A stretch of 64,000 nt of DNA, from positions 62,001 through 126,000 of the forward strand of contig JBBHKE010000882.1 of assembly GCA_037447655.1 (NCBI GenBank), in the 5' to 3' direction. Shown one piece after another: positions 31,901-41,741 of this stretch. This DNA is from Zygnema cylindricum (Eukaryota > Streptophyta > Zygnematophyceae > Zygnematales > Zygnemataceae). The position numbers and the translations under genes are program-made. The notes below the pieces were generated by a model. The model searched no databases. It had not been told where the DNA came from and saw nothing but the letters and a program-made list of their open reading frames with translations. Every line of letters begins with the position of its first letter. The first letter of the stretch is position 1.

Positions 31901-33882
31901 TCTCTTAGCTATGTCCAAGGACAAGAAAGAATGAACGAAAAACAATCGCTCAAAGTAAAAGTGCACTTTGACGATGGAAACAACAATGAGAGTCTTCTCC
32001 ACGTGCCAACGAAGCGTGATGCATTCAGAATTAGAGTGGTCCTCCAAACACATGATCTTCACTTTTAATTTGGAGGCATTCGCAAGTGTGCAAGCAGGGA
32101 GGGCCTTCATTTAGCATTTCCGCGATCTTCTTAGTATATCCAGCTTACGTGTACAATTTGCTTGGCCAGCATGACAAGGGTTCAAAAGCTTAAATCGAAC
32201 CATGAAAAGAAAAGCCAAACATTGCATCCACCACAAGATTGTAGCTGATACGTAGTCGATCAGGAAGCTCTTCTGCTTCAACAAATGGGACCGCCAGAGA
32301 CTCCAACTGCCATACCAATCCCCTGGTCACATGTCAACAAACCTCCCGCAGTCTGCAAATCTTCAGTTGAACGAGGAAATCAAGCAATAGAAAGAGCGTC
32401 AAAAAAGATACCTGAGTAACAAGACCTCTGTATATGGGCTTGTCGGTACGCTTAGGATAGCAAATGGTGACATTGTATCCGAAATGGTACAGGTGTCGTG
32501 CAGCCACGAGGCCATCACCACCATTATTGCCGGGACCGCATACAATGAGTACTTTAGGATAGGAAAGGGGAGAATACACCTGTTAACAAAGGTCTTTAAC
32601 TTTAGCGATACAATTCGCGGGCAATGAGGTAAGCAAGAAAGCTGGGTGCCATAGTCAAGGTTCGGAATTAAAGATAGAAATTCATAACAACCTACAGCAA
32701 ATAAACATGATGAATAGAGGAAACATAGTCATCTCAGCAATCACCGATCCTTGCATGCACCGATGCTATGTTCCTTTCTGAAATGCCTGCAATATCGTTG
32801 GCCCTACATTCACTCCAAAAACATGTTCCACCATCTTATGAGTTAATTTGAAAAACAAGCTATGTCAACGGGTAACAATTCAGGAAAAAACGACTTAAAA
32901 CCATAAGGATCGGTTCCGGCCTCGGGATCGATCAGCAATCAGTGTTATCAGAGAGGGCCACATATCGATGCAATCATCTTAGTTCTTGGTTATATTAAGT
33001 CAATGAACGAGTTCTCAGCTGTAGAAGTTCAGTTCTAGCCAAATCAAATGGTGCTCGGTTCTGCTACAATTTTTCAAACCCCAATCTTTAACATTTGAGC
33101 TTCAAAATGAGTCAATAATGTGTAAGTTGCCAAAGGATTCATGCAAGATTCGTTGATGCAGGATGGTTCAAAAACGCAAACTAAGTCTTTGTACATCCTC
33201 CGAATAATTCAAACACAATGTGTCAAGTTTTTCATAAGGTCGACTTCGAGTCTAAGCGACACTCTTTCAATGACAGCGAACAGTTCCTCTTTGTGGAGAT
33301 GCATCTCTTGCCCATCAGTAACAGTAAATTGAAATTTTTTGAATATGAAATTTCCTTTTAACACCTTATTTACGGAAATGGCATACTATCCCCCACGTCT
33401 TCCTACATTAAATAAGTATTACACATCGTGTTATTTACACTAACAATTCTGTTACACTAAAATCGATAGGCAGTGTAGTTTGGCTGTACCATGAGCTGGT
33501 CGATGCTGAACCCTAATGAGCCCATAAGCTCCTCGTCTATTGCTGACGCCTCAGTTTGCCTCAAAAGGCTGACGCCTTCTAAAGTACAATCGTCCATCGC
33601 GGTCACTCTTGTCCGGTATTGCCTTATTCCTCTCAGGAAAGAATGTGACGTTAAGTCACAGTTCCAGAAATTCAGCAGCGGTTGGTTGGAAGCTTTAGCT
33701 AAGAAATCCTGATTCTTTGGCGAGCTGGAAAAAGGAAGAGCTTTCGAACTGAGAGGAAAAGAAGAAGAATAAGGAGATGAATAGAGAGAAACAGAGAATG
33801 AAGAAGTTTTGAATGAAGACAGATGCTGTGAGGGAGAGAAAAGAGGGAGAGTCCGAAGGAAGGGAGAAATGGAGAGGGGCAT
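28957..33882 (-). CDS. PDX3: NAD(P)HX epimerase / pyridoxamine 5'-phosphate oxidase fusion
   Basis: Bifunctional plant enzyme (PDX3/PPOX1 type): an N-terminal NAD(P)HX epimerase domain that repairs hydrated NAD(P)H, and a C-terminal FMN-dependent oxidase that makes pyridoxal 5'-phosphate from PNP/PMP. Exons (minus): 33882-33490, 32579-32412, 32306-32201, 31875-31709, 31606-31367, 31202-31114, 31027-30880, 30697-30593, 30496-30426, 29420-29325, 29017-28957; phases agree, 547 residues. The Ser-rich first 60 residues look like a plastid transit peptide. Epimerase motifs are [28 protein letters not shown] and [12 protein letters not shown]. Oxidase motifs are [35 protein letters not shown] and [14 protein letters not shown], ending RLAP-stop. 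About 13 residues normally joining QLM to the next block (family ELAGLSVAA region) are missing between exons 1 and 2. They may sit on an unfound microexon in the 0.9-kb intron, where a tiny MITE lies beside the donor. Confidence 0.92.
29580..29712. repeat. AT-only low-complexity stretch in PDX3 intron
   Basis: aataattattaataataatt-type sequence, then ttattttatttatttattta. It lies between the exons at 29325-29420 and 30426-30496, and the TATCG-rich patch at 30090-30230 lies in the same intron. Confidence 0.7.
33420..33477. mobile_element. Very small MITE-like palindrome beside the PDX3 exon 1 donor
   Basis: About 58 bp that fold on themselves: tgttacactaaaatcgat followed by aggcagtgta is nearly the inverse of the left half (acacatcgtgttatttacac). 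The right end cagtgta matches the CACTGCC family. It ends 13 bases from the exon 1 boundary. Confidence 0.6.
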
Positions 33883-34778
33883 GGCAGCAGGTGAGGTGAG
33901 AGAGAAGCTCGTCCTCTTCTTCTTCTCGGGGAGTTCGAGTTCGCGTGTCGCTCTCTGGAGCCGTTTCTGCTTCGATTTTGGATTTCAAAAATTCGTACAA
34001 ATGAACCAATTACAGTAAAAGGCTGTTAAACGACCAATAATATGCTTTACAATACAGCACACTGCCCGTCGCTAAATCACCCTAAAACGAGAGAGTTTTT
34101 TGTTTTAACCAAAATCATGACATAGAATTTGATCACATTATTTATTTAAGTGGCCAATAATGAGCCACGCTATATGACATAATTTACTTAGCTAATTTAG
34201 CTTATTTTAATAGTGTTAACGCTGATAAATGATAATCCGGGTAAACTTCTAGTTTAATGATGGGCAGTGTACTTTACGCAGTTTACAGGATAATAAAGGG
34301 AAGTTAACCAATTATGTAAGATAGTTCGTCCATCGGACAGCCACAATACATTCCGCTAATTTCGGCGCTGAATCGATGGTACTGTCCATCCGACTCTGAT
34401 CGGAACCTGGAAATGAAACGAACTCAACTTATCGCCACGTGGCGTATTTCTGCCATCGTGACTGGCTGTCCAGTCATGTACTGATGTACGGCAAAAGTAT
34501 TGCGTGGATGTCGCAAGCTACCACGTGGCATATGTGCACTTAAAGGTTAATAAAGTCAAATAAAGTTAATAAAGTGCTGACATATTCTCTCCTTTTGCCA
34601 CCCGCCCTCCCTCTCTCCCTCTCTCCCTCTCTCCCTTTCCCCGCCTTCCTCCCTCAATTATGTCATGGGAAGTTTACAACGGAAAATAAAACTGGAATGC
34701 CATTGTTTTCTTCGTTCCATTGACTTTATCAAACAAGAAGTTCTTACCAATTAGTAAATAAACATCACTTTTTCTGCC
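33883..34778. promoter_or_regulatory. Divergent promoter region between PDX3 and the SERAC1-like gene
   Basis: The two start codons face away from each other across 896 bp. The region holds gccacgtggc (G-box core, 34436) and another cacgtgg near 34520, a ctctccctctccct run at 34608-34640, and a MITE at 34060-34269. No TATA position can be fixed from sequence alone, so shared regulation is inference from layout. Confidence 0.5.
34060..34269. mobile_element. MITE, CACTGCCC-terminus family, in the shared promoter
   Basis: Left end CACTGCCCGTCGCTAAATC; right end in inverse CACTGCCCATCATTAAACT. TA follows the right end; the left flank shows CA rather than TA. The length of 210 bp agrees with the other copies. 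Confidence 0.75.
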
Positions 34779-37700
34779 ATGCAGAGAACAATTCTCTCTC
34801 TTCAAAAGGCCGGTAGACGAGTCCGAAATAATGGCAGGGGACTTATTATAACAGCTGCAGGGACAGGGTTGGCTGGTTGTGCTGTTTTAAACCAAGATGC
34901 TCTATCAGCTACCACCTCCTCTCAAAAAGAAGTTATTAGAGCAGTAGCCAACTCCTTTGCAGAAAAAACTCTTGCCAGAGCTGATGAAGTGAAGCTTTCC
35001 ATGATCGAAGCTTCTGAGGCTCTCCGAGCTACACAAATGCTGTTCCGTTGTCTTGTAGCAGGACTGCAGCAGCAGCCTTTGCCTGCCACGTGGCCTGTCA
35101 CGTGGATTGCCACGTGGCATGCTCAGGTTGCGGCTGCTGTAGCTGACCTCGCAGCGAACGCGGATCGTAGGCAGGGAATTGTGACGGCTGGGAATGGACA
35201 GGTGGTGCAGTGGCTTCTCACTGCTATAGGAGATGGAAGAAGTATGGAAGAAGAAAATATAGGAGAAGGAAGAAATATAGGTGGAGGAAACATGTCCAAA
35301 TTTATTGCTTTGCAGAAGGAAGCAGCGAGAGCGCTTGCTCACTTGCTGGGAGATGAAGCGACACGTGGCGCCGTTTTAGGGCATGAAGGTGCACTTATGC
35401 ATCTGCTCCGTTTTGCTCAGTCACAGGAATTAAGCCATACTCCGGTAGGTGACAACCTCATAAAGTTGCAAGAGTATAACAAGAAATTACAAGAAAATAG
35501 GTTTAAAATGACGCTATAAGGAATAATTTCAAGCACTTTTCGATGTATTATCGTTTGCATTTGCTCCGTTTTGCTCAGTTGCAGGAATTAATCCATAGCC
35601 TGGTAGGTGTCAACCTCTTAAAGTCGCAAGAGAAATAACAAGAAATTAACAGGAAAATAACAAGAAAATGGGTTAAATACATGAAACATAAATTAGACTA
35701 CTTTTTTTACTTATTTGATTTACCTCCACGATGTAGAGTAATAACTACATGATGCAAAAAAGTAGTCAGGAACAGAACAGAATCAAGGTTTTTAGATGAT
35801 GAAAGACTCTTCTCTTCTTCTTGAGCTCCTGCAAGGAAGGAAGTGAAATCCAAAATCATGTAGGGAAGTTGATTTCATGATTTTCTACTCCGTGGCTTGA
35901 TGTCACGTGATGTGAAGTGAAGTGACTTGGCAAAACGTGTTTAACAGGAGGATGCTGAGGTGTGCGCTCGAACCCTATTGGACACGATTATGGATATGGT
36001 GGCCTCTCCGATGCCTTCTGTTGACCTTTGTCAGGACGCTTCCTTAATGGATATAATGGCGGCTGTCAAAGTATTACAGGCCAGTAGTAGTCTACTAGAA
36101 GGAGGCTCGTCTCATATTGCAGGAAAGACAAATGAAGCAACCACTCGTACTCCTGTTAGCCCGGAGCACAGATTGTTAGGAACCCTCCAGACTTCAGCTG
36201 AAATAGGAATAGGAATGGGAATGGGAAGAGGCAGCGGTAAGACACTCAAAGGTGGACCTGGTCCAAAAAGAAAAATTAATAAGAGACAGTACTACGGGCT
36301 CTGGGACGACTTGCCAGGAAATACTGTGGCAGTCCTTTTGGCCGCTTGGGCTTTGGCAGGTTGGAGCCAGGCATCTGAACAGAACCAGACAAAAATTGCT
36401 GAGGTGGACTCCGAGGGAGAAGCTTTGGCCGAGGGCGCTCGTGCTCCTGAACGCAGTGTGAGGTGGCACATGGCAGCAGCTGTGACTTCTTTACTACCGG
36501 GTCTTGCAAAAACTGATTTCCATACAGTTGACGATTTAGGAAAGGCATGTGCGTCTCCTCTATTGGATGCCGCCCGGGAAGCTATGGGGAAGGGATGGGA
36601 ACAGCAGGACAAATCACTCGCCTGTCACTCTCTTTCGGCTCTTGCAGCGTGTGTGGAACATAGCAAGGAAGCAAGGAATTGGTTGCGATATCACGGTATA
36701 AGTGGGTTGCGAGAGATAGCTGTAAAACACGAGAATGAACAGGAGGTACAACTGGCAATTACTAGGGTTTTGGCAGCATTGTTAAAAGATGGGGGGACCG
36801 TTTTGCCTCCAGAGGAAGCCAGGCGTTGGTCCGGATTGCTTATTCATTGGACTTGTGGTTTCCAGACTCCGCAAGATACGCGCAAGGTAGGGTCGCAATT
36901 ACTGGATCATATTTTGAGAGGTGGGAGTGTAGTAGATGACATGGTTGCTAAAGCATTGCTGGCAACACTACTTACTGTTCTCCTTCCCAAGCCCGGGGAG
37001 ACGCCCCATGGATTGCCGCCAAGATATAGGCCTCTACAAGACCAAATTGTTCAACAGGCAGCCATGGCCGGAGCTCAATTGGCACGAGTGGTGGCTCAAG
37101 AGGCGGCGATTTCGGGAGCTCATGGTGGTCAGGAGAAGATAACTGATCGAGGGAATGGTCAACAAGGAGGTGATAATTTGGTTACGGTTAAAGACAAAAG
37201 TCGTTCCAAACTGAGCCCGGGAGAAATTGTGACCAAGGCGGTGAAGGCTCTGGCAAAAGTTGTGGCAGAAGATCCAAAACGTCAGGAGCATATTATCAAC
37301 GCTGGAGGACTATCGCTCGTTCGACGAATTTTATTGGGAGGTGAAAGTGAGTGTTGGGCACCGGAAGGGCCGGCAAAAAGACACGCACTTCGTCTTTTAG
37401 CGTTGCTTTCTGCCCACAGGTCAGGAGGCACAGTTATTGCCGGAGACCTCGAATGGAAGCGTTGGCTCGAGAAGTGTGCGAGAGGGGAACTGAACAATGT
37501 CACAGATAAAAAAAGTCGGAGTTATGCGAATGCGTGTTTAGCTCATATCAATGGAGGAACGGATTCCGGAGGAACAGATTCGGGACGAGTATTGCCTCGA
37601 TATGAGGATGGTGTGTTCCTTATGGCTCCCTCTTCTCCAAGTACAGGAGAACCGGTGATGGATGTGGTATTTTTACATGGCCTTTGTGGAGGTCCATTTA

Positions 37701-40700
37701 AGACATGGCGTGTGGCTCCACCAGGGGTGGAGGTAAAGGATGAGGCAGGTGGGGAGGAGGGAACTTGTTGGCCCATGGACTGGCTTACCGCTGACTTACC
37801 CGGGGCACGTTTGCTCAGCATCAAATACAAGGTTTGTTCTCCTAAAACGCCTAAAACCCTGAAATCCTAAAAAAGCATGAAACTCAAAAACCCTAAATAA
37901 TAAAAATCCAAAGAAACCTGTAAAATAGGGCTTCTCTTTCTGCCACAGAAACGGAAAGAATTCGATTCTGTCGTTTCATTTTCTTTTCCCTTTGTTTTTT
38001 GTTGGTATTTTCACAGTCCAAGACAAAATAGTACATCTGTACATTACTGTACATTTTGTTTAATAACACTCTTTCTTTGTGCACTAAAATACAATCCCTT
38101 CATAAGAACCTGCTTTTTGTGGACTCACTTGGATTGCTTCCTCCCTCTCCCTCTCCCTCCATCCATTCCCTCCCTCCATCTTTCTCATACATCTCTCTTG
38201 TGACTCACAACCATCTCAATCCTCCTTTCCTCCATTCCACTCCATCTTTGTTCATCCTTTGATCCGTCCGATCTCACCTTCCCTCCTCCTCTCCTTCCAT
38301 TCCATTCGGATTCAGACAAACATGTCCACCCTTCCCTTCTTCCCTCTCCATCCATTTATAGTTCCATCTTTGTTTTTTGTGTCCCGTTATTCAGTTGTGT
38401 TTCTTTATATTTTTCCACTCTTTTGCTACACCGTGAATCACATATGTAACTTATTAGTCATTGTTGGTAACTTATTAGTCATTGTTGACTTTTTTTTCAG
38501 TTGGCTTAGAGTGTGTTATTTACATTTTTGTATATGGGTTGTCATATACATTGTCATCAAAGCAACTGTTCAGGTTTCCAGTTCCCTCCATACTTCCGTT
38601 AACATTTACGACCAGTATAGCGATATTGCAGCTACAGCGTGAATCATTATTACCGTTAAAATCAATAATTCTGTCCCGGTTTTTATTTACCTCTGAGCAT
38701 AAACTATTGTCATTAATGCTAATTGTTTTTTTTTTGAAAGCTAATTCCTTTTGCAATTGACAATTGTCCACGTTATTTGAACCGGAAATAGAATTTGTTA
38801 ACGCCAAAATAGTCCTTGTCCTAGTTATTTCGTAATGCTAATAGTGTTTCATGGTGTGGTTAGCTTCCTCCTAAATTTTGTCTTACGCGTTTTTTGTGCT
38901 CCAGGATATGAGCACCATGCTCTTAACAAAGTTATGTGCCGCGGGAGTGGGTCAACGTCCAGTTGTATTTGTCTGCCACAGGTTCGTATTCACAAAAGAC
39001 AAAAAAGGGCGAGTTTCATATACCACTTTTTCTGTAACTAGTGTAGCTTTCAGCTTCTTCTCGCTGGAATTGGAAACACAAAAAGAAATTGTTTTGTATA
39101 TCATTTATTTTGTGAATCGCTATTAGTGTCAATGTTTTTTCACCATCTAAATCATTTTTTCTCTGCACACTTGTCGGATTATTAATTTGATGGTAGCGAT
39201 GGAAAGGTAAAGATCTTACCTTCCCATTGGTTGTCTCCAGATGGAAATCGGACATATGTGCACGAAGAAAAATTGATCAAAGATATGAAAAAAAATATTG
39301 ACGCTAAGAACGATAGACAATGTAGTGTCTATTTTAGCTTCTTCTCGAATAAAGTTAAGGTACGTGGTTGGTCTGTCTAATCGAAATGGGGGGGCGCCAG
39401 CATGGGGGGGCTTGCTACAAAACAGATGCTACTATTGGCAAAACGGGATCCACAATACCATGGCCTTCTAGAGAATTCGAGGGGTATGGTGAGTGCTCTC
39501 TGACCAGAGAGGGAGAGGGCAAAGTTGAGGGAGAGAGTGAGAGCGGGAGAGAGGGAGTCAGGGAGAGAGGAGAGAGGGAGAGGGAGAGAGGGAAGGGGAG
39601 GGGGAGGGAGGCGGAGAGGGAGAGAGCCTTTGGCATGTGTATTGTTCTTCCGAATCGCAGCTTATCATTGCTAAATTATTGGTTAGCTTTGCCAAACAAT
39701 AGAAACAGGGCGAATTCTGTTTTTTTTGTGTTTTGGTTTGCTGTTTCAGCCATTCTAATCAGTCTGTTTTGTTTTAAAATTCTATTGGTTCTGTCAAGTG
39801 GTCTAATTGCAATAATTGGTCTAATTGCAATAATATAGTTTGAAAATGATTCTTATGCTGGGTGTTGTTTTGCAGGTTTTTTATTCTGTTCCACATTTTG
39901 GAAGCCGATTGGCAGACATGCCCTGGCGAATGGGGCTTGTTCTGCGCCCGGCACCCACGGTGGGTGTGGTTTGTTGTTTGTTTCATTTTGTTCCGTTTTA
40001 ATCTGTTCCATTCTGCTCTGTTTTGTCCATTCCTTTTTGTTCCATTCCATTCCATTCCGTTTTGTTCAGTTTTGTGCCGTTCCGTTCTGTTCTATCTCGT
40101 TCCGTTCCGTTCCGTCCCGTTTCGTTCTGTTTCTCTGGTTTTCTTTTCTTTGCTTGGCTTTCTTTTCTTTTTTTTATTTACTTTTTCTTTTTTTTTCTTT
40201 TTTTTTCTTTTTTTTCTTTCTTTTTCTTTTCATTTCTTTGTATAGGAATGGTTGCTTTCTCTTTTTTTTTTTCTCCTTTTTCGTTTGCATGTATTCGTTA
40301 CTCATCACTTTGTATGTTGATTTTTTTTGCACTTTTTTTAAGAACTGGGAAAGGTTTTCTGCAGGTGGAGGATTTGAGAAGTGTCTCGCCGAGGCTCGAT
40401 GAGCTCAACAATGTTGTGAAGCGGCTCCACCAGAAGGGACAATTGGCTATCCTCAGTTTCTCTGAGGTGAGGGGAGACCTGAACACGATCACTTAGTTGC
40501 ATGGTAACTGAATGGAGATAAACGAAAGTGGACAGTGTCGCATCTGTTATTATTTTTTTCAAGGAGCATTGACAGGCTTACTTTCAAAGATACGGTGTTT
40601 GTAGGGTTTTGTAAGGTTTGTAGCGTTTTGTAAGGTTTTGTAGAGTTTTTAGGAAGGATCAGTCCTCTGTCCTCAGCTTCCCTTGAGGTAAGGAGAAACC

Positions 40701-41741
40701 TCAACACTTCATGGTCGCTGAATGGAGAGAAGTACAAGGGGCAATGCGACCTCTTTCCTTTCCTTTCCTGTTTTTTTCTTTTCCTTTCCTCTCCTCTCCT
40801 CCCCTTCCCTCCCCTTCCAAGTAACTGTTGTCAGTTCTCTTTGCAGAGCTTGCTTTCACCCGTGGTTCAAACTTTTGGGGGACTTGCGATCAAGATGGAA
40901 GTCGTCCCATTGGAGTCGGCTTATCCCGGTTTTGGCGATATTGTGGTAAGTTTTACCTTTTCGTGGATATCGTTTTGGGGAAAATTGTTGTTAAAAAAAT
41001 GAAATTTCAACTTTGTTTGGACCAATGTGGGCAATCTTGAATTAGTATCAGAACCGGGATTTGAAATTGGAGTCATAGGGGAATGACACTATCGATGTTT
41101 ACCCTCATTTAGGATAATGATACAGTTTTGTTAGTAACTGTGTGGACGATCATTTACAAAATCGTACAAAATGTGTGATTATAAAATGAAGATAAATTTC
41201 GATAGATTAACTCCCTATCAGATTGCAGTGAAAGGTAGAGAACCATTCCTTAGGGGTTTCAAATCAAGTATTTGCTAACTATGTCTCTCTCGCACTCGAG
41301 AACGAATATTTGCAAAACATTTTTTTCTGTTTTTCCAAGGAGCCATGCTTCTAAAGAAATATGAAGAAATGTCTATTGCTCTTTTTAGTTCATCTGTACT
41401 TCTCGTTCTTTAGGTCCAAAGCACTCTTCCCTTTTGTTGCTCCGAAAAGGTGTAATAAACTTTGTCTTTGAATCAATGCTGTGTTTGTGAATTATGGTGG
41501 AATGTGTGGATTCCTGTGTACCGGGCATTTGTAAACTTTTGTATTTGTTTTTGTTTTTGTTTTTCTTTTGTTTATGTTTTTGGTTTGTTTTTGTTTTTTT
41601 TTTTTCTGTGATGTGGTACAGCTGCTTGAGAGTAGCGACCACGTGAATGCCTGCAAACCGCAGAATCGGTCCGATATTATTTACGGACGTACTCTTCAAC
41701 TCCTTCAAAATGTACAAAGAACTATTTCGAATAATCCGTAA
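34779..41741 (+). CDS. SERAC1: SERAC1-like ARM-repeat / alpha-beta hydrolase protein
   Basis: Relative of human SERAC1 (phosphatidylglycerol remodelling at mitochondria-ER contacts); plant homologues are little studied. Exons: 34779-35444, 35948-37831, 38905-38981, 39401-39488, 39876-39959, 40365-40466, 40847-40945, 41622-41741; phases agree, 1039 residues. The N-terminus has a basic stretch and a short hydrophobic segment (LIITAAGTGLAGCAVL), a possible mitochondrial or ER anchor. The middle (about 60-760) is Ala/Leu-rich helical repeats of ARM type. The hydrolase begins at FLHGLCGGPFKTWR. The nucleophile elbow CHSMGGL is split by an intron inside the Ser codon. Further blocks are FYSVPHFGSRLADMPWRMG, PLESAYPGFGDIV and the catalytic-His segment SSDHVNACKP. 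About 14 residues expected after SIKYK (family NLTxWSG region) were not found between 37832 and 38904; the flanking exons still join in frame. Confidence 0.9.
35399..35680 (+). repeat. Duplication of SERAC1-like exon 1 end and donor
   Basis: Copy 1 at 35399-35510 (ctgctccgttttgctcagtc through the donor GTAGGT at 35445 into the intron) recurs at 35557-35680 (ttgctccgttttgctcagtt, then ctg before GTAGGT). Both contain a complete potential donor. Confidence 0.9.
37840..37905 (+). repeat. Degenerate AAACCCTAA-like repeats after exon 2
   Basis: cctaaaacgcctaaaaccct and aaaaaccctaaata follow the exon 2 donor at 37832. They resemble decayed plant telomere-type units or short intronic repeats. Confidence 0.5.
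38630..38850. mobile_element. MITE remnant 5' of SERAC1-like exon 3
   Basis: Left end ctacagcgtgaatcattatt and right end, inverse cacaccatgaaacactatta, resemble the CACCG-terminus family. A lone left end (tacaccgtgaatcaca) lies at 38428. Termini are degenerate. Confidence 0.5.
39110..39327. mobile_element. MITE remnant 3' of SERAC1-like exon 3
   Basis: gtgaatcgctattagtgtca on the left and ttgacgctaagaacgataga then caatgta on the right are imperfect inverted repeats of the CACCG/CACTG type. Together with 38630-38850 they bracket the 77-bp exon. Confidence 0.5.
39505..39630 (+). repeat. GA-rich microsatellite in SERAC1-like intron
   Basis: gagagggagagggagagag-type sequence starting shortly after the donor of exon 39401-39488. 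ORFs here are simple-sequence artefacts. Confidence 0.85.
39985..40240 (+). repeat. TTCCGTTCTG pentamer-like satellite and T-rich tract
   Basis: ttccattccattccgttttg, ttccgttctgttctat and related 5-bp repeats, then a ttttcttttt tract. The inverse motif (ggaacggaac) forms another array at 48770-48960. Confidence 0.8.
40448..40740 (+). repeat. Duplication of SERAC1-like exon 6 end and donor
   Basis: The exon 6 end (cctcagtttctctgag, donor GTGAGG at 40467, then gagacctgaacac and gtaactgaatggagat) recurs at 40667-40740 (cctcagcttcccttgag, GTAAGG, agaaacctcaacac, gtcgctgaatggagag). The second copy also holds a complete potential donor. Confidence 0.85.

Noticed and set aside
38315-38359. 45-nt stretch as the missing SERAC1-like exon
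   Set aside because: Although AG/GT-bounded and in phase with a TN start, it lacks the W-S-G core and is CT-rich simple sequence.
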